A stretch of DNA of 21,335 bases from an uncultured Brevundimonas sp. (lineage in GTDB: Bacteria; Pseudomonadota; Alphaproteobacteria; Caulobacterales; Caulobacteraceae). The DNA is taken from assembly GCA_946885435.1 (NCBI GenBank), contig CAMPGL010000017.1, positions 1-21,335 on the forward strand. The letters are read 5' to 3'. Of this stretch, positions 8,076 to 15,840 are shown in pieces. The notes below the pieces were generated by a model, which worked only from the letters and a program-made list of their open reading frames with translations, had not been told where the DNA came from and did not search any database. The first letter of the stretch is position 1; every line of letters begins with the position of its first letter. Position numbers and translations under genes: made by a program.

Positions 8076-8888
8076 ATGAGCTCTACTGCCGCCGCCGCCT
8101 CTCCCCGGCTCGTTCTGGCGCGCGACGTGTCCAAGACGTTCGGACAGCGCAAAGCCCTCAACGGCGTGACCGTCGAGGTCGGGGCCGGCGAGATGGTGGC
8201 CCTGATCGGCCCGTCCGGCTCGGGCAAGTCGACCCTGCTCCGCTCCATTTCCGGCCTCCAGACCATCGATCCCGGCAAGGGCGTCATCGAGGTTTTCGGC
8301 CAACCCGTTCAGAAGAACGGCCGCATCGCCGGCGACGTGCGGCGCACCCGCGCCCGTCTCGGCATGATCTTCCAGCAGTTCAATCTGGTCGGCCGGCTGA
8401 GCCTGTTCTCGAACGTCATGCTTGGCGTGCTCGGCCGGGTGCCGTTCCTGACGGGCCTGGCCGGGGCCTGGCCGAAGGCTGACCGCGAGCGCGCCATGGC
8501 GGCGCTGCACCGCGTGGGCGTTTCCGACTACGCCGCCCAGCGCGCCAACACCCTCTCCGGCGGCCAGCAGCAGCGCGGCGCCATCGCCCGCGCCATCGTC
8601 CAGGGGGCCCAGGCGCTCCTGGCCGACGAGCCGGTGGCCTCGCTGGACCCCGTGTCCGCGCGCAAGGTGATGGAGCTGCTGGTCGAGCTGAACCAGCGTG
8701 ACGGCATGGGCGTCATCGTCACCCTGCACCAGGTCGACTACGCCATCCGCTACTGCCAGCGCGTCATCGCGCTGAAGGCGGGGCAGGTGGCCTACGACGG
8801 CCCGTCCTCCGGCCTCGACAAGCCTACCCTCATTGAAATCTACGGTCCCGAGATCGAGGACGCCTTCTGGGAAGGAGATCCCACATGA
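8076..8888 (+). CDS. phnC: Phosphonate/phosphate ABC transporter ATP-binding protein PhnC
   Basis: This is the cytoplasmic ATPase of a PhnCDE importer, 270 residues. The full ABC set is visible: Walker A GPSGSGKS (about 45-52), Q-loop FQQFNLV (about 99-105), signature LSGGQQQ (160-166), Walker B ALLADEP (180-186) with following ASLDP D-loop, and H-loop VTLHQV. The insert LFSNVMLGVLGRVPFL is typical of PhnC. Its stop overlaps the phnD start by four bases (ATGA). I placed the start at 8076, where homology-like sequence begins soon after; an in-frame ATG at 8004 would add a 24-residue low-complexity extension. The ribosome binding site before 8076 is weak. No PHO box was found in the 126 bp upstream. 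Confidence 0.92.
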   Translation: MSSTAAAASPRLVLARDVSKTFGQRKALNGVTVEVGAGEMVALIGPSGSGKSTLLRSISGLQTIDPGKGVIEVFGQPVQKNGRIAGDVRRTRARLGMIFQQFNLVGRLSLFSNVMLGVLGRVPFLTGLAGAWPKADRERAMAALHRVGVSDYAAQRANTLSGGQQQRGAIARAIVQGAQALLADEPVASLDPVSARKVMELLVELNQRDGMGVIVTLHQVDYAIRYCQRVIALKAGQVAYDGPSSGLDKPTLIEIYGPEIEDAFWEGDPT

Positions 8889-9886
8889 TCGGCTCCATCA
8901 CCCGTCGCGGCGCCAAGGGCGTGCTGGCCGGCCTGGCCGTCGGCGCCACCCTGCTGCTGACCGCCTGCAACGGCGGCGAGGAAGCGGCCGATCCGAACCG
9001 CATCGTCTTCGCCGTGCTGCCGGCGGAAAGCCAGGCCTCGTCCGAGCCCCTGTGGGCGCCGCTGATCGACGACCTGCGCGAGGAGACCGGCCTGGAGGTC
9101 GAGCTCCGCTTCGTCGCCAACTACACCCTGCTGGTCGAGGCCATGCGCGCCGGCCAGGTCCAGGTGGCCTGGATTTCGGCCCTGCCGGCGCTCGACGCGG
9201 TCAACCGCGCCAATGGCCAGGTGATCGGCCGGATCATGAACTCCGAGGGCGAGACCCACTATCGCTCGGTCCTGATCACTCGCCGCGGTTCGGGCATCAC
9301 CCTGGAGCGCGTCATGGCCTGCGAGGGGGACATCTCCTTCGGCATGGGCGACGCCCGCTCCACCTCGGGCACGCTCGCCCCCATGGCCTTCCTGTTCGGC
9401 CCGGCCAATGTCGATCCGTCCGAATGCTTCAGCGAAGTCCGCAACGCCAATCACCAGGCCAATGCGCTGGCCGTCGCCAACGGCGTCATCGACGTCGCCA
9501 CCAACAATGACGTCGGCCTGCTGTTCACCGCGCGGCAGAACCCGCGCGCGGCGGAAAACCTCGAAGTTATCTGGCGGAGCCCGCCGATCCCTGAGAGCGC
9601 CATCGTCGTCCGCAACGACCTCGATCCGGCGACGATCGAGCGCGTCCGCAGCTTCTTCCTGACCTACGGCGACGACCCGGCCGAACAGGAGGTCCTCGAA
9701 GGCCTCGAGTACGGCGGCTTCCAGGCCGCGGACCAGAGCTACCTCGACCCGGTGCGGGAGATGGAGGCGTCGGTCGCCCTCATCGAGGCGCGCCGCTCGG
9801 GTGACCAGGCTGCGATCGCGCGGGCCCAGGCCGCCTATGACGAAATCCACGCGCGCGTCGTCGCCGCCCAGGAAGTCCAGCCTTGA
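8885..9886 (+). CDS. phnD: Phosphonate/phosphate-type ABC transporter substrate-binding lipoprotein PhnD
   Basis: This 333-residue protein is the periplasmic binding component for PhnCE. It starts with a lipoprotein signal whose lipobox LTAC puts the acylated cysteine at residue 28. The mature part has the PhnD/PtxB-type pattern: VFAVLPAESQ, ELRFVANYTLLVEAMRAGQ, a segment VAWISALPALDAV, and the ligand-loop region GDARSTSGTLAP. Binding specificity (phosphonate, phosphite, methylphosphonate or phosphate) cannot be read from the sequence, and no C-P lyase or phosphonatase gene lies in the window. GGAAGGAG (8869-8877 region) is 7 bases before the ATG, and the start overlaps the phnC stop, so the two are translationally coupled. 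Confidence 0.92.
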   Translation: MIGSITRRGAKGVLAGLAVGATLLLTACNGGEEAADPNRIVFAVLPAESQASSEPLWAPLIDDLREETGLEVELRFVANYTLLVEAMRAGQVQVAWISALPALDAVNRANGQVIGRIMNSEGETHYRSVLITRRGSGITLERVMACEGDISFGMGDARSTSGTLAPMAFLFGPANVDPSECFSEVRNANHQANALAVANGVIDVATNNDVGLLFTARQNPRAAENLEVIWRSPPIPESAIVVRNDLDPATIERVRSFFLTYGDDPAEQEVLEGLEYGGFQAADQSYLDPVREMEASVALIEARRSGDQAAIARAQAAYDEIHARVVAAQEVQP

Positions 9887-10695
9887 CCACCCAGCCCGTC
9901 GCCGCCTCCAGCATTCCGGCGCCGCCCAGCCCGTCGCTGATGTCGCGCCTGGTCGACCTGCTGCTCTGGGGCGGCATCGCCATTGCGCTCGCCTTCGCCT
10001 TCAAGGCCGTCGACATCGACAACCTGCCGCGCCTCTTCTCGGGCTCGACCTCGGCCGGCGAACTGGCCGGCGCCCTGCTCAGCCCGGACTTCACCCGGCT
10101 GGAGTTCTTCCTGCGCAAGATGCTGGAGACCATCCAGATCGCGCTGTGGGGCACCTTCCTGGCGCTGTTCCTGGCCATCCCGCTGGCCTTCATGGCCGCG
10201 CGCAACGTCGCCCCGATGTGGCTGGTCTGGCCGGTTCGTCGGGTGATGGACCTGATGCGCTCGGTGCCGGACCTCGTCATCGGCCTGATCTTCGTGATCA
10301 TCGTCGGCCTGGGCCCGCTGCCGGGCGTGCTGGCGCTGGCGCTCAACACCGGCGGCGTGCTCGCCAAGCTGTTCTCAGAGGCCGTCGAGTCCATCGACAA
10401 GGGCCCGGTGGAGGGCGTGCGCGCCACCGGCGCCCAGCCGCTGCATGAGATCCGCTGGGGCATCCTGCCCCAGGTGGCGCCCCTGTGGACGTCGTTCGCG
10501 CTCTATCGTTTCGAGTCGAACGCCCGCGCGGCCACCGTGCTAGGGCTGATCGGCGCGGGCGGCATCGGCCAGACGCTGATCGAGAGCTTCAACAGCTTCA
10601 ACTTCCGCGAAGTTTCGGCCATCGCCATCATCGTGGTCATCACCGTGACCCTGATCGACATGCTCAGCCAGGTGATGCGCAAGCGCCTGCTGTAG
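9883..10695 (+). CDS. phnE: Phosphonate ABC transporter permease PhnE
   Basis: This 270-residue inner-membrane permease completes PhnCDE. Hydrophobic segments lie near residues 23-41, 82-106, 123-142, 145-160 and 244-263. The cytoplasmic EAA loop that docks on PhnC is EGVRATGAQPLHEIRWGILP (177-196), and GLIGAGGIGQTL is characteristic of PhnE. The start is an unusual TTG at 9883: it overlaps the phnD stop by four bases and has AGGAAG (9870-9875) 7 bases upstream. No ATG at a sensible position fits better; the next Met is residue 20, just before the first membrane segment. A single permease gene is present, so it presumably works as a homodimer. Confidence 0.92.
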   Translation: MTTQPVAASSIPAPPSPSLMSRLVDLLLWGGIAIALAFAFKAVDIDNLPRLFSGSTSAGELAGALLSPDFTRLEFFLRKMLETIQIALWGTFLALFLAIPLAFMAARNVAPMWLVWPVRRVMDLMRSVPDLVIGLIFVIIVGLGPLPGVLALALNTGGVLAKLFSEAVESIDKGPVEGVRATGAQPLHEIRWGILPQVAPLWTSFALYRFESNARAATVLGLIGAGGIGQTLIESFNSFNFREVSAIAIIVVITVTLIDMLSQVMRKRLL

Positions 10696-10722
10696 TCGAA
10701 ACGACATGAAGGCGTCGGCAGG

Positions 10723-10751
10723 CTGTCACGATCCCGTCGAGCGCCTGTCAC
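10723..10751 (+). promoter_or_regulatory. PHO box (three PhoB-type direct repeats)
   Basis: Three 7-base repeats with an exact 11-bp period: CTGTCAC (10723-10729), CCGTCGA (10734-10740) and CTGTCAC (10745-10751), each separated by 4 bases. The PhoB consensus is CTGTCAT-N4-CTGTCAT. A weaker fourth unit, GCGTCGG, is in phase at 10712. A -10-like CGTAAT sits at 10760-10765, 8 bases after the last repeat, as expected when PhoB replaces -35 recognition. The array lies 50 bp before the PstS-like gene and after phnE, so it should drive only the former. Confidence 0.82.
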
Positions 10752-10801
10752 CGCCATCTCGTAATCACGCCCTCAGGCCCCGACGGGGCGGAGGACGGAT
10801 C

Positions 10802-11860
10802 ATGAAGAAAATCGCTGCGGGCGCGGTCGCCCTGTTGCTCGTTTCGGCCTGCGGGCCTTCTGGCGGCGGCGCCTCGGGCGGCGCCCAGTCGCAGGGCGTC
10901 TGGGCCACCGGCTCCTCCACGGTCTTTCCCTTCGCCACACGGGTCGCCGAGAACTTCGCCCGCCGCACCGGGGGCGCGGCCCCGCGGGTCGAATCCCAGG
11001 GCACCGGCGGCGGCATCAACGCCTTCTGCGCCGGCGTCGGCGCGGGCACCCCTGACATCGCCAACGCCTCTCGGCCGATGAAGGCCTCGGAGTTCGACGC
11101 CTGCGCCGCCAACGGCGTGACCCAGATCCTGGAGATCCAGATCGGTTCGGACGGCATCGTCATCGCCACGGCGCGAGACGGCGGCGACTTCGACTTCCGG
11201 CCCGAGGACATCTACCTGGCGCTGGCCGCCCAGGTCCCGACCGGCTCGGGCTTCGGCGCCAACCCGAACACCGCCTGGAACCAGGTCAATCCGGCCCTGC
11301 CGGCCCAAGGCATCACCGTCTACGGCCCGCCGCCGACCTCGGGCACGCGCGACGCCTTCCTCGAACTGGCGATGACGCCGGGCGCCCAGGCGGTGCCGAC
11401 CATCGCCGCCCTCGAGGAGAGCGACGAGGACCGCTTCGAGACCCTCGCCCACACCCTGCGCGAGGACGGCCGCTGGATCGACTCGGGCGAAAACGACAAC
11501 GCCATCGTCCAGACCCTGACCCGCACCCCCGGCGCGCTCGGCGTGTTTGGCTATTCCTTCCTCGAAGAGAACCTGACCCAGGTGAAGGCCGCCTCGATCA
11601 ACGGCGTGGCCCCGTCTGCGGAGACCATCGGCGACGGCTCCTATCCGCTGGCCCGCAGCCTCTACATCTACGTGAAGATCCCGCACCTCGACACGACGCC
11701 GGGCCTGGCCGAGTTCGTCGAGGAGTTCCTGTCGGACGCCTCCGCCGCGCGCGGCGGCTACCTGCAGGACCGCGGCCTGATCCCGCTGTCGCCCGAGGCT
11801 CTGGCCGAACAGCGCGACCGGCTGCGCAATCGCACCGCCATGACCCGCCCGGCCGCCTAG
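10802..11860 (+). CDS. pstS: PstS-like phosphate-binding lipoprotein
   Basis: This 352-residue protein is a periplasmic phosphate-binding protein of the PstS superfamily. The lipoprotein signal has lipobox VSAC with acylated Cys17, followed by a Gly/Ser linker. Expected phosphate contacts are visible: GSSTVFPFA (about 37-45), SQGTGGGI (65-72), the anion-binding region with Asp85 in DIANASRPM, and SGTRDAF (180-186), equivalent to the Ser-Gly-Thr contact of E. coli PstS. The ATG at 10802 is fixed by GGAGGA (10790-10795), 6 bases upstream, and the lipobox. No pstC, pstA or pstB follows; a gene on the opposite strand comes next, so this is a stand-alone binding protein. It may serve a Pst permease elsewhere or, less likely, PhnCE. 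PhoB induction is predicted from the PHO box upstream. Confidence 0.88.
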   Translation: MKKIAAGAVALLLVSACGPSGGGASGGAQSQGVWATGSSTVFPFATRVAENFARRTGGAAPRVESQGTGGGINAFCAGVGAGTPDIANASRPMKASEFDACAANGVTQILEIQIGSDGIVIATARDGGDFDFRPEDIYLALAAQVPTGSGFGANPNTAWNQVNPALPAQGITVYGPPPTSGTRDAFLELAMTPGAQAVPTIAALEESDEDRFETLAHTLREDGRWIDSGENDNAIVQTLTRTPGALGVFGYSFLEENLTQVKAASINGVAPSAETIGDGSYPLARSLYIYVKIPHLDTTPGLAEFVEEFLSDASAARGGYLQDRGLIPLSPEALAEQRDRLRNRTAMTRPAA

Positions 11861-14127
11861 TCGGCCACCCGGATCGAAAAGCGCCGGACGGACACCCCGT
11901 CCGGCGCGACCGGCGCCGAACCCGACCGGGTCTCTCCGAAGCGCGCTTCCTCCAGCAGGGTCGACAGGGCGTCCGACGCCCCTTCCGATCGGGTCCGCTC
12001 AGCCTGCGTCAGCGTGACGCGCGAGGCCACGCCCGGCTGCTGCAGGCGCGCGAAGCTCACCGGCGCCCCGCCCAACGCATCGGCCTCGACAGCAATCAAC
12101 ACCAACTCCTCCCTCAGGCTGCCCGAACCCGCAGCGTCTAGCTGATAGGCCGCCAGCCGAGCCCGGCCCGGCTCGAACCGCACCGCGCTGCGGTCGTCCG
12201 CCCAGGGCAGGGCCCAGATCGCGCCGTCCGGCGAAAAGGCCAGGGCCGTGACGTCCAGCGACGCATCGCCCGCGTTCCGAACCCGCGTGAAGATCACATC
12301 GCAGGGCCGCAGCGTCAGCGCCCGGCCGTCGAGCCCCAGCTCCGACAGGGCCACGGCGTCAGGCGGGGGCTGGTCCCAGAGTTCGGCGTGTCGCGGGTCG
12401 AACGGCGAGCACCCTGCCGTTCCCGCCGCCGGCCGCGCCGGCCGCCACAGATAGAGGTCGCTGCGCAGCCCGTCGGCCGGGTCGTCTTCGGCGGCGGAGC
12501 CGACCGCGGCCAGGATCAGCTTCAGCCGGTGCGCGCGCGCCGCCCGCAGCAGTGCGTCGGCGAACGCCTGGGCGAGATAGGCGTCGAGCCGTCCGCCCGA
12601 GGCCTCGGCCGCGCCGGCCAGCGGGATCGAGCCCAGGGTCGCCCCCGCCTCTGCGGGGTTCGCGCTCTCCGACAGGCTGAGCGTCGGCTCGCCCCCAGTG
12701 TCGATCAGGTGCAGGTGCAGTTCGGCTTCCTCGCCCGGGTCGACCCACCTGACGCGCACGTCGTCGGCCTCGATCCGCGACAGGGCCGCCAGCGCCGCCT
12801 CGGCGAGGGATGACGCGCCCGCGCTGCGCGGACGCGCCACGCGGTACTCGAAATCCACGCCGCGCTCGACCAGCAGGGCCGCCCAGAGCCGCCGGTCGGT
12901 ATAGGGCCGTCCCGTGGCCGTGCGAATGTCACGCCAGGCTTCGGCGCCGATCTCCCCGTGCGCGGCGGGCGTCAGGGTGGCGCGCGTCGGCGTCACCTCT
13001 GTCGCCCGGCCGTAGAGAACGACCCGATCCTGCCCGCCGGATGTGTCCGTCAGGGCGACGAGGCTGCCTTCCGCCAAGCCGTGAAGCGCGCCCGCGTTCA
13101 GGCTCAGGCTTTCCAGCTCGACCCGGCCGTCGATCGCCTCGAGCGCAGGCTTCTCCACGGTCCAGGCCAGCAGACCCGCCCGCCCCGCCGCGCCCAGCAC
13201 AGGCCGGTCGAGTTCGCCTTCGAACTCGGCCGGGGCGTCGAGCCTGAGCGTGCGGTCGCGCACGTCGTGCTCAAGCAGGCTCGCCTGGATCCGCGCCGCG
13301 GCGTCTGCGTAGCTACCGACCGAGGGGTCCCGCAGGGCGGCCACGGCATAGACCGTGATCAGGCCGTGCGGGGCGCGCGCCTCACGCGGCGCCCAGATGG
13401 GGGCCAGGCCCTGCATGGCGCGCTGTCCTGCCGGGGCCGCGAAGAAGGCGGCGTATCCGCCCCGCCGGTCGCCGGGCGGATCCAGGCGGGGCTCGCGGGC
13501 CCGGCCGGTCAGGTCCGGCTCGCCCCGCGCGGAATCTCCCGAATGGCAGAAGTCGGCGATCAGCAGGACGTCCGCGCCCGTGTCCCGGATGGCGTCGATC
13601 CAGGCCCCGATCTCGTTGTCGGTCAGGGCGCCCGGCACGCGGTCCGAGGCGTCGGCGTTGAACCGGGCGGACAGGGGGCCGTAGTCGGAGGGCAGGAACA
13701 GCTCGTCGACCCCGTCCGGCTCGGAGCCCTCTACGGCCTCGAGCTGGCGCCAGCCGTGGCCTGACAGCAGGATGACCACCTGGTCGCCCGGACGCGCCGT
13801 CCGGGCCAACCGGCGGAACCCCGCCTCGATCTCTGCGCGTGTCGCCGGCCCGTCGGCGGCCACCGGCAGAACCGGCCGGTAGTCCGCCTGTTCGATCCCG
13901 TCGGTCAGCAGGATCAGATCGCCCCGCTCGGCCCCGCGCTCGCGCAGGAAGTCGGCCATGAGCAGGGCGTCGTTGCGCGGCCCGCTCAGCGAGGTGAGCC
14001 CGAGGCCGCCCGCGTCATAGTGGGAGGCCCCGACAATCAGGCCCCGGATGCGGGGCGCCTCCTGGGCATGGGCCGCGCCGGCGCAGGCCAGAGCCGCCAT
14101 CGCCAGCAGGACCGCCAGGCTTCTCAC
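11857..14127 (-). CDS. Secreted caspase-fold (peptidase C14) protein with a DUF4384-like C-terminal region
   Basis: This 756-residue protein has a signal peptide (about 1-21, ending AHA-Q) and a caspase p20-like domain (about 26-265). The domain opens IRGLIVGASHY, has catalytic His124 in ILLSGHGW and catalytic Cys194 in IADFCHSGDS, and continues AAFFAAPAGQRAM and GLITVYAVAAL, both typical of the family. The dyad is intact, so proteolysis after Arg/Lys or a similar residue is plausible, though specificity cannot be read. Residues about 330-560 are unassigned; about 605-700 resemble DUF4384 (DVIFTRVRNAG, SPDGAIWALPW, ELVLIAVE), which is an inference. The GTG start overlaps the CHAT gene's TGA by three bases with GAGG just upstream. 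Its TAG stop shares the palindrome CTAG with the PstS-like gene's stop on the other strand. This is the last gene of a three-gene operon. Confidence 0.88.
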   Translation of the reverse strand: MRSLAVLLAMAALACAGAAHAQEAPRIRGLIVGASHYDAGGLGLTSLSGPRNDALLMADFLRERGAERGDLILLTDGIEQADYRPVLPVAADGPATRAEIEAGFRRLARTARPGDQVVILLSGHGWRQLEAVEGSEPDGVDELFLPSDYGPLSARFNADASDRVPGALTDNEIGAWIDAIRDTGADVLLIADFCHSGDSARGEPDLTGRAREPRLDPPGDRRGGYAAFFAAPAGQRAMQGLAPIWAPREARAPHGLITVYAVAALRDPSVGSYADAAARIQASLLEHDVRDRTLRLDAPAEFEGELDRPVLGAAGRAGLLAWTVEKPALEAIDGRVELESLSLNAGALHGLAEGSLVALTDTSGGQDRVVLYGRATEVTPTRATLTPAAHGEIGAEAWRDIRTATGRPYTDRRLWAALLVERGVDFEYRVARPRSAGASSLAEAALAALSRIEADDVRVRWVDPGEEAELHLHLIDTGGEPTLSLSESANPAEAGATLGSIPLAGAAEASGGRLDAYLAQAFADALLRAARAHRLKLILAAVGSAAEDDPADGLRSDLYLWRPARPAAGTAGCSPFDPRHAELWDQPPPDAVALSELGLDGRALTLRPCDVIFTRVRNAGDASLDVTALAFSPDGAIWALPWADDRSAVRFEPGRARLAAYQLDAAGSGSLREELVLIAVEADALGGAPVSFARLQQPGVASRVTLTQAERTRSEGASDALSTLLEEARFGETRSGSAPVAPDGVSVRRFSIRVAD

Positions 14128-15833
14128 GCCGCCTCGCCGACCAGGGTGAAGGCCGCCCAGTAGGCGGGATGGGCCCAGGCGCGATTGGAGCGGACCTCCA
14201 GCATGGCGCTCTGAAGGGCCCGCGCGCGACCGCCGATGTCGCGCTCGTCCATGGCCGCGAAGGTCTCGGTGATCAGTCGTGTCGTGGCCCGGTCGCTCAC
14301 GGCCCAGTGCGACACCAGCAACGACCGCGCCCCGGCGTAGAAAAAGGCGCGCGCCAGTCCGGACAAGCCCTGCCCGCCCGGCCGCCCGTCCGATCCGGCG
14401 GTGTTGCAGGCGGACAGGACGACGAAGTCGGCCGTCAGCTCGAGCTGGGCCGCCTCGGACGCCGACAGGAACCCGTCGTCGATCGGCGCCGCCTCTTCTG
14501 GCGGCGTCAGCACCAGGCCGGGTTCGCTGAGGCCTGCCGCCTCGCTGGCAAGAAGCCCGTGGGTCGAGAAGACGACGTATCGCGCCGAGGCCAGGGCCTC
14601 GCGGTCCTCGAAGCGCACAGCCCGCTCGGTAGCCTGATCGCCCATACGCACCAGGGCGTTCGGGAACTGCTCGGCCAGGGCCTGGAGCTCGTCGCGTGAA
14701 CCGGGCAGGGCCGGCAGGCGGCGCAGCCGCTCCGTGTCCGCCAGGGCCGCCCCTTCGGCGAAGACATCGCCCGCGCTCGGCGCGCCGCGGGTCGCCGGCT
14801 GGACGCCGCCTGTCAGGGTCGGCGCCCCGAAGGCGGCCAGGATGACACCCCTCTCATCAAGGGCCAGGTCCCCCGGCTCGCCCGAGCCGCCCGCGCAGCC
14901 CGGATGCCGCCGCCCCGGCTCGGCCAGGTGGCAGCGCAGGGCCTCCAGACTCGACACCGCTGGCAGGGTCGCCAGCGCATAGCGGTCGATCAGCCAGGGC
15001 GAGGCCGCGAGCGCTGCGGCGCTGGAGTCCGCCGTCGCCGGCGCCTCGGTGATCAGGACGGCCAGCGGCAGGGTGCTGAGCGCGCCGCTGGTGACGGTGA
15101 TCAGGGTGGTCTTGCCGGCCAGCACGCTCTCCACCGGCCGGATCAGGCGGTCGTACAGGCGGTACGCCTCGGACCGGTCGAAGCCGCGCCCGGCCTGGAG
15201 CTGGCTCGGGTCGATATAGGGCTGGCCACGCGACGCCTCGGTAGTCAGGCTCTCGCGCAGTCGGGCGACCACGGCGGTCATCTCGGTCTCGCCCAGATCC
15301 GCCGCCCGCCCCCAGGCGACCTGCTCGCGGGTCACCGCCCAGACATAGGCCGCGTCCCGGTTGACCAGCACCAGCAGCAGCCCCTCGTCTTCGTTCAGAA
15401 GCGCCTGGGCGCGCTCGATGTCCAGCGCGCGCGGGCTGGTCAGTTCGCCGTATGCCGGGAAGCGCGCGTCGATCTCGCCATCGAGCGCCCGCAGGCGATC
15501 AAGCGTGCGGGCGTACTCGGCCGCGGCCTCAGCCCGGCGCCGGTCGCCGTCGGGGCCTTCCAGCTGATTCACCTGCTCGGTTTGGCGCTCCAGCGCGTCG
15601 CGCCGGGCGATCAGGGCCTCGCGCTCCTCGGCCAGGGCGGCAATAGCGTCGTCGCCCTGCGCGAACCGGGCCGACATCCTGGCCAGCGCCTCGGCGGCGT
15701 CGGAGGTCATGGCCCACTGGGCGGCCTCGAAGGCCTCGGCCCTGAGGCTTTCGGCGCTGTCCTGGTGCGCGGCCTCGGCGAGCGGCGCGAACGTCAGGCC
15801 CACCAGCATCGCCAGGATCGCCGCGCCCCGCAC
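14124..15833 (-). CDS. Secreted CHAT-domain protease
   Basis: This 569-residue protein has a signal peptide (about 1-22), an alpha-helical, probably coiled-coil region (about 45-125, rich in Glu/Arg/Ala), and a C-terminal CHAT domain (about 280-569). Expected CHAT features are present: LPALPGSRDELQALA (373-387), catalytic His425 in VVFSTHGLLA, catalytic Cys476 in VVLSACNTAG, and the closing HPAYWAAFTLVG. Classical TPR repeats, common before CHAT domains, are not evident. Cys301 and Cys313 could form a disulphide outside the cytoplasm. The start is GTG at 15833 with TGAGG just upstream, overlapping the previous gene's stop; the downstream caspase gene overlaps its TGA. Export is notable because studied CHAT proteases act in the cytoplasm. 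Substrate unknown. Confidence 0.88.
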   Translation of the reverse strand: MRGAAILAMLVGLTFAPLAEAAHQDSAESLRAEAFEAAQWAMTSDAAEALARMSARFAQGDDAIAALAEEREALIARRDALERQTEQVNQLEGPDGDRRRAEAAAEYARTLDRLRALDGEIDARFPAYGELTSPRALDIERAQALLNEDEGLLLVLVNRDAAYVWAVTREQVAWGRAADLGETEMTAVVARLRESLTTEASRGQPYIDPSQLQAGRGFDRSEAYRLYDRLIRPVESVLAGKTTLITVTSGALSTLPLAVLITEAPATADSSAAALAASPWLIDRYALATLPAVSSLEALRCHLAEPGRRHPGCAGGSGEPGDLALDERGVILAAFGAPTLTGGVQPATRGAPSAGDVFAEGAALADTERLRRLPALPGSRDELQALAEQFPNALVRMGDQATERAVRFEDREALASARYVVFSTHGLLASEAAGLSEPGLVLTPPEEAAPIDDGFLSASEAAQLELTADFVVLSACNTAGSDGRPGGQGLSGLARAFFYAGARSLLVSHWAVSDRATTRLITETFAAMDERDIGGRARALQSAMLEVRSNRAWAHPAYWAAFTLVGEAA

Positions 15834-15840
15834 GCCCGCC

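Noticed and set aside
10706..10801. Earlier ATG for the PstS-like gene
   Set aside because: This stretch contains the PHO box and would displace the lipoprotein signal from the N-terminus.
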